This document shows, piece after piece, positions 36,450 through 46,148 of a stretch of DNA of 64,000 nucleotides. The position numbers and the translations under genes are program-made. The notes below the pieces were generated by a model. It did not search any database. It was not told the DNA's origin and worked only from the letters and a program-made list of their open reading frames with translations. The stretch spans positions 1,246,501 through 1,310,500 of the forward strand of contig JANFOG010000003.1 of NCBI GenBank assembly GCA_024336345.1, written 5' to 3'. This stretch comes from Mariannaea sp. PMI_226 (taxonomy: Eukaryota > Ascomycota > Sordariomycetes > Hypocreales > Nectriaceae). How positions within the stretch are numbered: position 1 is the first letter of the stretch; each line of letters begins with the position of its first letter.

Positions 36450-38394
36450 ATGTCCGCCGCGGTAAATCGGGGTCTCCGGACAGCTTCCAAGCAGCTTCGC
36501 AGCGTCCAGCCCCGCGTGCGCCTGGCCACTACCTCTCCCCTCGCGGCCCGCTCAGGCTTGGCCTCGGCCTCGTTCGGTGCTGTTCGTTCTGCGACTCCCG
36601 CTTCTTACAGTGCTTTCTCAACCTTCACTGCTAGACTCTCTGGTGCGCCCGTCATGTCTTCCCAAGCCCGCGAATACGACCCCGAGATCAAGGATATTGC
36701 CGACTATGTCGCCAATAAGCCCATTGACTCGGAACTTGCTGTGAGTCTGACCATTTGTGTTTTGTTGGGGGTTGTTTTTGTTGTGCTGTGCGGTGCGGGG
36801 GAGCTTGAAGGTTTGGACCTGGGAAGAGGAAAATTGCCCCGCCATACCATGTGAAGCTTCTTACCCCGCCGCGATGCACAGCAAATGCCTGCCTCTGTGT
36901 TGTGTTGTTTTATGTTGTGCTATTTGCACGATGGAGCAAGCGGAATGCAAAACAAAAAAGGGGAGAATACACAGCTGACTTGGGAATTTTTCCGTAATGT
37001 AGTTCGATACTGCTCGATGGATTCTCATGGACACCCTTGGCTGTGGTCTTGAGGGCCTGAAGTTCAAGGAGTGCTCCAAGCTCTTGGGTCCCATCGTCCC
37101 CGGCACCGTCGTTCCCAACGGTCCCAAGGTCCCTGGAACTCCCTTCCAGCTGGATCCCGTCAACGCTGCCTTCAACATCGGTGCTATGATCCGATGGCTC
37201 GACTTCAACGACTGCTGGCTGGCTGCTGAGTGGGGTCACCCCTCCGACAACCTGGGTGCCATCCTTGCTGTCGCTGACTGGATCAACCGTACAAACAAGG
37301 CCGGTGGTAACTTGGCTGGCGGCAAGATCTTCACTGTTAAGGATGTCCTTGAGGGTATGATCAAGGCCCATGAGATCCAGGGCTGCTTGGCTCTCCTCAA
37401 CTCGTACAACAAGGTCGGTCTCGACCACGTTGTCCTCGTCAAGGTCGCCTCCACCGCCGTCGTCTCCAAGATGCTCGGCCTCAACGAGACGCAGATTGCC
37501 GATGCCGTTACCCAGGCCTGGGTCGATGGTCAGAGTCTGCGAACCTACCGCCACTCTCCCAACACCATGTCCCGAAAGTCGTGGGCTGCCGGTGATGCTT
37601 GCCAGCGCGCCGTCAACCTTGCTCTCAAGGTCATGAAGGGCGAGCAGGGTATTCCCACCGTTCTGTCCGCTCCCACCTGGGGCTTCTACGACGTTCTCTT
37701 CAAGGGCAACAAGTTCGAGTTCCAGCGCCCCTACGGCAGCTACGTCATGGAGAACGTTCTCTTCAAGGTCTCCTACCCTGCTGAGTTCCACTCCCAGACC
37801 GCCGTTGAGGCTTCCGAGAAGATCCACCACCTCCTGAAGGCCCAGGGCAAGTCCGCTGCCGACATCAAGGCCATCACTTGCCGAACTCACGAGGCTTGCA
37901 TCCGCATTATTGACAAGCAGTTCAAGCCTATGGACAACTTCGCCGACCGTGATCACTGTATCCAGTACATGTGTGCTACCATGCTCGTCTTCGGCCGCCT
38001 CGAGGCCACCGACTACGTTGACGGAGGCGAGGCTGCCACCTCTCCGCTTGTTGAGTCCCTGCGCCAGAAGATCAAGTGTGTTGAGGACCCTCAGTACACC
38101 GCAGACTACCATGACCCTGCCCTGCGCACCATCTCCAACGCCCTTACTGTCGAGCTCAACGACGGCACCATCCTCGACGAGGTTGCCGTTGAGGCTCCTC
38201 TGGGCCATCGTCTCCGCCGTGAGGAGGCTAAGCCCGTCATCTTGGAGAAGTACAAGCGTCACCTGGGTCCTCACTTCCCCGAGGCCAGAGTGAAGGAGCT
38301 TGTGGATCTTGGTATGGACGGCAAGCGCCTGGAGGCTATGTCGGTGGATGAGTATGTTGACCTTTATGTGGTCGAGTCTAGCAAGTTTGTTTAA
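36450..38394 (+). CDS. prpD: 2-methylcitrate dehydratase, mitochondrial (MmgE/PrpD family)
   Basis: Two exons (36450-36740, 37003-38394; 262-bp intron) encode 560 residues. PrpD dehydrates 2-methylcitrate to 2-methyl-cis-aconitate in the methylcitrate cycle, which disposes of propionyl-CoA from odd-chain fatty acids and some amino acids. The first 60 or so residues form an Arg/Ser/Ala-rich mitochondrial presequence (MSAAVNRGLRTASKQLRS). Family signatures include MDTLGCGLEGL, IRWLDFNDCWLAAEWGHPSDN, RTYRHSPNTMSRKSWAAGDA, SYPAEFHSQTAVEA and EAPLGHRLRR. Length and both domains are complete. Codon usage is the most strongly biased in the window, so high expression is likely. A second Met at residue 69 (MSSQAREYDPEI) marks the start of the mature-like protein. 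The intron is four times longer than its neighbours. Confidence 0.96.
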
Positions 38395-39094
38395 AGGGAA
38401 AGGAGCGAAATGTCATCAATGAAAGAGTGTAAATAGCACTCAAAAATGCTGAACCCTGGATGATGTCATGTTTCCATCATGATGCGTCTGGTATATGAAT
38501 CAAATTTAGAAGAGCTCCAAAGAGAGACTCAAAAGAATTGAATATTACATTTATAAGTTTTCAAGACAAAGAGCCAGCTCAACTCCGTGATTCTTCATTC
38601 TTTCATGATATAAGGAATTTGTGCAGTAGCCTCACACCTCAGATGTGAACGCATCTCTTGCCTGGGCTTCCAGAACGTCGATACCACCCAGGAGCGAGAA
38701 GAATGCCGTGATGATTGGCTGGATCGATGGCGTTTCAGCGGGGTCGGTAACTACGGCACCCGACCACCGCAGGTTACGTTGTAGCATAGCGGGGAAGGAG
38801 GCAAAGGGGTGGTTCCACGCGGCTGCACCGCCTCGACCCGCGCCTCTTTCGGATGATTGTTGGGCTGCCGCCGCCGACCAAAGAGTTGAACATGTCACCT
38901 AACTCGCCATCATCCTCATCAGCAAACACACCCCCCGGCCATTTTGATTTAATCCCTTCCGCGCACTTTTGGTTTGGCGTTTGATCATCCTCTTGCCTAC
39001 GTGATCATTTGAAACCGCTAAGGCTATTTCACGTCCTTTTTTTTTTTTTTTCCTTCCGCTTCCTCAATCAGGTTCTTTGTGAGACATCGCAATC
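38395..39094. other. Intergenic region with a coding-like minus-strand segment
   Basis: Between two rightward genes. The right end (poly-T at about 39039-39052, CT-rich leader) is the promoter of the SH3 gene. At 38632-38898 the minus strand has an 88-codon open frame with strong C/G third-position bias (WNHPFASFPAMLQRNLRW, PIITAFFSLLGGIDVLEAQA), but it lacks an ATG and no upstream exon could be joined convincingly. It may be the 3' exon or relic of a small gene. I do not recognise the product. Confidence 0.3.
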
Positions 39095-39930
39095 ATGGCC
39101 TCCGATCGCCAGACTATCATGGAGGTCAACCGGTCGATTCGCAACATCAAGACCGTCAGTCTATCGTACGGCTCATGTTTGATTCCCATTTGCTAACCGT
39201 GTCATAGGAACTCGAGAATCTTCTTGAAAAGGGCGTTATTGATGACTCCGTCTTCGATACCATTAGCAATACCCTTCCTCCCGAGTCATCGCTCTCTGGT
39301 CCCCTTCGAACCGCTACTGGTTCCTCCAATAATACCGCTCGTGCCAATACCACTGCTTCACCTCCTCCATCCAACCCTCCGACCAAGGCCTTTGAGGCTC
39401 TCAAGATTGATAAGACTCCTTCTCCCGCCCCGCCATCCTACGAGCAAACTCCTCCTCCCAGCCTCCCAGTCCGTAACACCAAACCCATCGTCGCTCACGC
39501 CCGTGCCCTCTACCGCTATGCCGCGACCGACGGCCGTGATCTTTCCTTTGAGAAGGACGACAAAATCAACGTCTTTGAGTACATGAACGAGGATTGGTGG
39601 ATGGGCCAGAACCAACGAACTGGTTTGGAGGGAATTTTCCCACGAAACTATGTCCTCGTTGAGCAAGAAAACAAGAAAGCCGAGCCGGCACCACAGCAGT
39701 GGGGCTATCCTGCACATCAACAGGGACCTCCCGCACAACAGAACCCTTATAACAGCTCCGTACCGCCCATGGCTATTGCTAATGACGGTCAGCAAGGCGA
39801 CCAGCAGGGTAACCACAACGACAGCAAGGTTAACCAGTACGGGAAGAAGTTTGGTAAGAAGCTGGGCAATGCAGCCATCTTTGGTGCTGGTGCTACGATT
39901 GGCGGCAACATCGTCAATAGTATCTTTTAG
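39095..39930 (+). CDS. SH3-domain protein of the Lsb/LAS17-binding type
   Basis: Two exons (39095-39154, 39208-39930; 53-bp intron with GTCAGT donor and TGCTAAC branch) encode 260 residues. The N-terminal helix (MASDRQTIMEVNRSIRNIKT, ELENLLEKGVIDDSVFD) is the conserved start of the yeast Lsb1/Pin3 and fission yeast Csh3 family. A Pro/Ser-rich linker follows, then one SH3 domain at about residues 113-171 with ALYRYAA, DLSFEKDD, WWMGQ and GIFPRNYV. The tail is Gln/Pro/Asn-rich and ends in a Gly/Ala segment (AAIFGAGATIGGNIVNSIF). Relatives bind proline-rich Las17/WASP and adjust Arp2/3-driven actin assembly at endocytic sites. The Q/N-rich tail is prion-like in the yeast proteins. The family is clear; which partner it binds is inferred. 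Confidence 0.88.
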
Positions 39931-40543
39931 GATATTGAAACGGCGGGTCTGCTTGATTTGATGATGATTTTCACTTTGGGAATGGGCAAGTTAATTAACG
40001 GGCGTTTTGGTGTGTTCAAGGGTTTAGACAGTGAATCTGAAGTACCTATTTTTGATGGAATCCATCTACTATCACTCGCCGCCATTCTGTACATGTTATT
40101 CCTTGTTCGTTGCTCATTCTCATCTCGAGGGGCACTTGAGAAAACGAAGTCTTACATCGACCATGGCCAAACCAAAATACTCGAATGTCATCCATGTGAC
40201 ATATCTGTCCATGACTTCTCTAAAATGGTACCTTGGCTAGCTGCAACCATCTCAGTACCTACGTCATCAGCCATTCTTCTCTACAGAGCTTAGCTTCTTG
40301 AACTCAAAGTCGAGAGATGCTGAAGTCGTTTTGGTAACATGGCTGAGATCCACCTGACGGGCCCACCGTGCAGGTACAGTGCCCATACTACCATAATTCG
40401 CCTGAAACGTCCCTGATGTGCGAAATTCGACCACGTTCTGGCACTGTACGGCAGCTAAAATTTCTGGGGGGCTTTCAGATTTTCTTCATGTGAGAAAAAC
40501 TGACACTTATAGCGACGTCGGTTACGACAACAGCGACATCACC
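39931..40543. other. Intergenic region
   Basis: Contains the 3' flank of the SH3 gene and the promoter of the Cms1 gene. A short open frame runs from the SH3 stop into this region (TLGMGKLINGRF) but shows no coding bias. No repeats or RNA genes were noted. Confidence 0.5.
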
Positions 40544-41604
40544 ATGTCCAGCTCAAAAAAGCGGCCGGCGGAGGCGCCGCCTCAATCGCAGCAGCCAAAA
40601 AAGATCAAGAAGAGAAGAAAGGCCAACACAGATGATGAGTCTCTCGACACAGAACTTGGCCTCAACACGCTCTTCACTCGTATGGACAACCAGCTTCTGG
40701 CAGATCATCTTGCACAAAAGTTGAGTCGATTCGGAAGTGACCTCAGCCCCGTGGAAATCTCCGATTTGACTGTTTCAGGTAACGTTTACTTTTCCCTACA
40801 CAGCCAGCCTCTTTGCTGGGCTGGTTGACCTTTGTTCGTATTCATGTTGACATTGCTTACTCTGGATTTTTTAGCCACCTCTATCCAAGACACGACCTCA
40901 TGGCAGGAGTCCAGAATCCTGGATAAGCTTCCTGACTTTTTGGAAAAGTTCTCCGAAGACCCAGAGGCCTTGAAGAAGGGATCGAAAAAGAAGGGCTCAC
41001 CACATACTCTCATTGTTGCTGGGGCAGGCTTGAGAGCAGCTGACATTTCAAGGTACTACCAAACTTGCCTTGCATACTACCCAAGGGGTATCTATTGGAA
41101 GTTACGATTCATTGCTAATGTTTGTTGTTTCATTAGGGTCGTTCGCAAATTCTCCAGCAAGGACAACACTGTGGCGAAATTGGTACTTTCTTCCCTCCCG
41201 CTATCAAGTTCCGTGAGGAGCAACCACTAACTTTTCTTACCCAGTTCGCCAAACACATGAAGGTTGAGGAGCAAGTCGGTTTCCTCCAAAATCACAAGAC
41301 TGGTATTGGTGTTGGCACTCCTGCTCGTTTAATTGACCTGATTGACAACGGTACGTATAACTCTGGAAGTCCCTTCCTCCTGTCAACCTGATCAGAGTTG
41401 TAGGATGCTAACCTGCCTCTAGGAGCGTTGTCGCTAGACAATCTGAAGCGAATCATCGTGGATGCTTCTCATATTGATCAGAAGAAGCGTGGTGTTTTGG
41501 ACATGAAAGATACAATAATTCCACTAGCTCGCTTCCTCACTCACAAGGGATTCAAGGACAGATATGTGGATGCGAAGAAGCCATTGGCCCTGCTGTTCTA
41601 CTAG
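40544..41604 (+). CDS. cms1: Cms1-like ribosome biogenesis protein
   Basis: Five exons (40544-40778, 40875-41052, 41137-41182, 41245-41350, 41423-41604) give an unbroken 248-residue product. Cms1 is a nucleolar component of the 90S pre-ribosome (small-subunit processome) with a degenerate DEAD-box-helicase fold. A Lys/Arg-rich nuclear signal (KKIKKRRK) opens the protein. Downstream, LIVAGAGLRAADISR replaces a helicase motif Ia, VGTPARLIDL is a motif-Ib-like element, and IIVDASHIDQKKRG stands where DEAD would be. The C-terminal KGFKDRYVDAKKPLALLFY is typical of the family. All four introns have GT-AG ends; the 46-base third exon makes this gene easy to misannotate. Short single frames within it are exons, not separate genes. 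Confidence 0.9.
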
Positions 41605-42146
41605 ATACCCCTTGGCCTCCGAGCAAATGTCACCAAGCCTTAGCCTCTTATGTTGATAACTTTCTCCACCTCATATGTCCCTGTGTTCCTGCACATCCTA
41701 CTTATTTAGGTATCTTTGAATAACATTACTGTTCGAGCGACTCCCTCATAATGGCAAGACATCCTGCGTTGACTCTATCGTCTCCAGAAGGAAGTTCTGG
41801 TATCGGCGCAACTACCAAAGGCAGCAGCGCTTTCTCACTGACATGCTTCTACCTCCTTCCGCTTGCGTTTCTATCACCAATCTCTCGTGGTAGTTACTTC
41901 TAGCTTTTGCTTTCCCCTCGATCCCTTACTCTCTTCTCTCCCTTCTCTCATCGGTTTTCTTCTCTCCTCTCTCTCTCTCCATCATCAACCTGTCCACCTT
42001 GAGCTCATCAGTTTCCGCTCACTACGACCTCATCGTCCTTACTTTTCTTGGGTCTTCCGCTTTGCTACGCTCTTTTTGGTGGTTATCGTTAATCGCGACA
42101 GACCATTTTGCTCCAGCTCCTTACTCTCTTTTTGGAACAATTCACC
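41605..42146. other. Intergenic region with long CT-rich leader
   Basis: From about 41880 to 42140 the plus strand is CT-rich (runs of TCTCTCC and TCTTTT), the usual fungal 5' leader, leading into the CFEM-like gene. No separate gene is supported. Confidence 0.55.
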
Positions 42147-45094
42147 ATGAGGATTTCGCTCATTCTAACTGTCATCCTGTTGGCATTAGGTAGCCATGCA
42201 AGCATCCGGCTTGTGTCTGCTCCTGGTATGTGCAAGTTATGGACTATTTAACATCCTTTGCTGATGCTTGCTGCGAATAGGATGTGCTACTGAGTGCTCT
42301 CACGACCTCATGGGTGCTCATGGGTTACCCGACATGCATACTCTCTGTCATGACGCCGCCATGCAACGAGTAGGACCCCATTTCTGTCCTTGGCCAGTGT
42401 TCTTCGCTTACCATTTTTTAGGCTCTCTTTTTATGTTTGGCTACCTCCTGCCACACCATGACCTACGGTCCTGCTCTGGCGTACTCTATCTCAAGATGCA
42501 CCAGCCTGGGTGCTCCTATTGGCAGCCTTTATCCTGTTCATCTTCGATATTCCCAGCTCGACCAGCAAAAACCTTTATCAGCCCCCTCTCTTTCTATGTT
42601 TAAGCCTCGAGGTTCCCCAAATGAGCTTAGTCTCGCTATGGATTGCACCGCTGGGCTTGATGGAGTGGTCACATTGTCCATCCCCCCGAGCAGCACCTCT
42701 CTTACTCCTGTTCCTGTTTTCCAAGGTGGACCTTCCGGCACAACATTTCCCAATGGTGATTTAGGCCACGCAGCGGGACCCGGTTCCCCCCTTTCCGGCC
42801 CATTACGACCTGTCGACCCTCAGTCCCCATTTAATGGCCAAGTGAATGGTTCTCCAAACCCACCAGAAGCTCAAGGAACTGTCAACGGCGGAGGTTCAGA
42901 AGCTAGGGGACCTGAAAACCTCAGCACGGCAGGTGAAGACTGTGATACAGCTGTCACCGACCCCCTTCACCAATCGCCAGCTGAATCGCCCGAGGTTTCC
43001 CAACTTTCATCCCCGCAACCTCCTGGAGCTATTAATCCTGCGGGAAACAACCCATACCAAACCGACTCTAATTCGAGAAACCAAGACCCAATGGACACTG
43101 GCAATGCTTGGCTTGGTGGTCTGGCACCGAGTAACACCAGCCCGCACGACGACTCAGGAAGCCCATCAATTGGAGCCAATATTCCCCTCTCTCCTCAGGA
43201 CCAAGGCAATTGGAATGGAAGAGTATCACCAGTAGGGTCTGACCAAGGCATATCTGATGAGAACTGCAACGATGCTTCATCGGATGGCCCAAACGCCAAT
43301 CCGCCAGCCTCTCCTTCTAGTATACCATCCCTTCCAGGAGGGGACGATCTAACATGCCCAGACGGTGCCCCTAATGGCTGCCTTAGCCAAGGCCAGAGCA
43401 ATCAATCTCCCTTACCTCCATATCGTCCCTTCGGTTCTCCCTCTGGCGATCCCGCAGCTAATGGTGGCTGTCCTGATGGTGGCGGCTCATTGGGTTGCTC
43501 AGTTTCAGGAGGACCAACACCACAGAATCCCGGGGCTGGACAACCACAGCAGCAGCAACCTCCAGGAGGGCTAGCACCTCAGGATCCTGTATCGGGACAA
43601 CAAGGATCTGCTGCTGATGCAGATTGCCCGGGTCATCCAGCATGCCCAACTTCTAACCCAGGAACTATTGGACCGGCTCCTCCAGCCCAGGCGCCCCCTA
43701 ACACCGGAGCTGACAGCGATACTCTTGCTGACTCTGCTTCCCCTTCTAGTGGTCAATCTCCTGCTAAAAACGGCAACGCTGGAGCTTGTCTTGGACCTGA
43801 CCCCGGTCCAGGCTGTTCACCCCGAGGATCTGGAGTTCCTCCTTTACCCCAAGCCCCATTATCGGACAAACCCCCTTCATCCCCTCCTTCCTCGGGCCCC
43901 AATGCAGAGGGTACTTGCCCTGGATCTATCAGTGACGGGGTATGCAGCCTCGCGCCCAACAAACCACCACCGGTTCCCGATTCCCAATATCCTTCAGCAC
44001 CGAACCTCCCTTCAACACCTCAATCGCCTTTGAAGCCACAATCTCCTGGCTCCGGCCCAGGTTTAGGTTCTTCGAATTGTCCGTACGGATCAGGCCAAGG
44101 AAGTTGCTCTAGAGAAGGATCTCTGCAAACTCCCCAACCCGCGCCTCAACTCCCATCAACCGGTTCTCAATTCCCATCCTCTTCTACTGAACCAGGGCCT
44201 CTACAACCACAGCCACCCATATCTGGCGACTGTCCTGAAGGGGGATTCGAAACAAGAAATGGACAGCCTTGTCAAGGACAAAGATCAGATGGCAATCTTT
44301 CAGGAGCCCTTACCCCCCAGTTTTCCCCTGTTAACCCCAATGATTCCATTGATAATCCAGTCACTGCACCTAACGGACGCCCTCCAATGCCTCAATCACC
44401 TGGGCCTGTACCATTTGGTCAGCCAGCGCATGGGGAAGCCAGTGGCCCTTCGAATCCGAATAATGTAGGATCTTTGGCAACGTCAAATGGCGGCTCTGCG
44501 GCTCCTGGCCTGGCAACTTGTGACGGGGATTGCCCCATCGCAAATCATGATGCAGACCAACACACTAGTTCCAATTCCCCCAGTGGACTACCACGCTCGC
44601 CAACAACAAATAGGGCCCCTTTCACTCAACCAGGCAGCGGGGGTCCTGCGCCCAGACCTGGATCCGAAGTTGATGATTGCGATACTGACAGCTTCAAGCG
44701 GGCTATCCCCAGTTCTAGCATCGAAGAACTAAAAGTAGAGCCGGTATCTGCTTCCTTCAATACGCTCGTGGCTGCTACAATTTCCGAACCACATTCCTAG
44801 GAGATAGGTCTCATTGAAGATGTGTTGCAGCGAGACACTGAGCGGAGAGCTCACGGAAGGCAAAACCAGCCAGATGAGGGGGAAATTATCAATGACCGCA
44901 ACCCAAGCAATGACAAACATAATATCATACGAGCCAGCACGAGTCTAGTGGATAATGGCTTAGAGCTCGATGATATGCCAGAGCACTCAGAAATTACTGG
45001 TAGTGCTAGCCAACACTCGCAACCTTGTGCATTTGTTTTTGTACTCTTCCTTCTTATTTTCATCGGTGGCTTTGACGACCTATGGAGGGTTTGA
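42147..45094 (+). CDS. CFEM-like, Pro/Gly/Ser-rich secreted or membrane-anchored protein
   Basis: Exons 42147-42225, 42281-42369, 42422-44743 and 44801-45094 give 927 residues. A signal peptide (MRISLILTVILLALGSHAS) is followed by a six-cysteine CFEM-like module at residues 28-82 (CATEC, HTLC, FLCLATSC, SRC); CFEM proteins sit at fungal surfaces and some bind haem. Most of the rest (about 130-800) is disordered Pro/Ser/Gly/Gln-rich sequence with spaced cysteine pairs of the form C-P-x(n)-C (CPDGAPNGC, CPDGGGSLGC, CPGHPACP, CPYGSGQGSC). The C-terminus CAFVFVLFLLIFIGGFDDLWRV is hydrophobic and could be a membrane anchor or GPI signal. The last intron (44744-44800, GTATCT to CCTAG) is 57 bp, a multiple of three, open in frame until its own acceptor TAG, which becomes a stop if the intron is kept. 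An unspliced transcript would end ISEPHS, without the hydrophobic tail. The function is unknown; a wall or surface role is inferred. Confidence 0.75.
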
Positions 45095-46148
45095 TGGTTC
45101 GGAGTTTTAGTCACATGGAAACTGTATTATATATATGGCAGGTGAGAGTATGTAAGGTTATAAGAATATCAGCATTACTTACTGTCGACACATAAATAGA
45201 AGGCGATCGTTATTATCATGGCGGATATTCTGGTAAAGGGTTATTTACACTATCATGATGATGACTGTGTGCAATAGATTAGTTGAATCGATGAGTCTTC
45301 AAGCTTGCTTGCGTCAGAATTCTCCCGATTGCTGATTATGTAGCGTAAAAGAAGTATAGCTCACCATCAAAGATATGTAGTATGGACTGCAATGAACGTA
45401 GAAGTCAGATCCCAAGTAGATCTCCTCGTCGATGTGATTAAGCCCCCTTCGCTGGCTCGGGCTGGGAGTCATACATTATGCGCTCCAAGGATAGCGATAA
45501 GCAACGGTAAATAGCAGATAGATTTGCCAACTAGCCAAGTACAACAATCCTAGGATAGATAGCTTAGAATAGGGAAATCAAACGAGACTCAGAATTCATC
45601 ATGACACGCTTGGGAAGATACCGAAGTCAGGCCCAAAGTCAGCTACTCAGTAAGTTGGATGTCAGAATCAGCCAGGATAGATTAATTTGATTGATCTCTC
45701 GCATGACGAATCGCACTGGAACGAAAATAAGAAAGAATACCCAAAAAAGAAAAAAGGTATATTTGGGGGGAAACAAGCCCGAACCTATACAAACCTATAC
45801 AAACCTATACGAACCCAATACTGACCCATGCCCGGGATATGCCCATGTCAAAAAGCTCCTCGTCCAAATTAAACGACCGGGACAATTGTTACATATGAAC
45901 CACATAAAGAAATCAAGACCCTATTTGACCCTTTTTTTCCGTTTTCCACCTTCGCAATGCATCCCTCAATCTGATACCAATCAGCTCTTCGCCCAATTCC
46001 TCCAATCGCCCATGTTTCAGACGAGTGCCCATCCTGTAGGGCTCGTCGCCAGTTTTTCGTGTGTCCTCGTCGCGTCGTCGCTCGTCAGTGTCGCAAGTCA
46101 TACGTAAGAGAGGAGAATAGAGAAATAATACAAGGAAAACCAGTGCAA
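45095..46148. other. Convergent intergenic region with 10-bp tandem repeat
   Basis: Lies between two converging genes, so both 3' ends are here. Three exact copies of a 10-base unit (AACCTATACA-like) sit at 45781-45810 with a diverged fourth copy. An open frame at 45691-46107 crosses this repeat but has no bias or domain. Confidence 0.55.
45781..45810. repeat. 10-bp tandem repeat, three copies
   Basis: Blocks of 10 bases reading (g/a)AACCTATAC follow one another three times, followed by a decayed copy. A minor non-coding tandem repeat. Confidence 0.85.

Noticed and set aside
36910..38274. A 454-codon minus-strand frame opposite methylcitrate dehydratase
   Set aside because: It is a shadow of the strongly biased codons of prpD; the plus strand carries an unmistakable enzyme.
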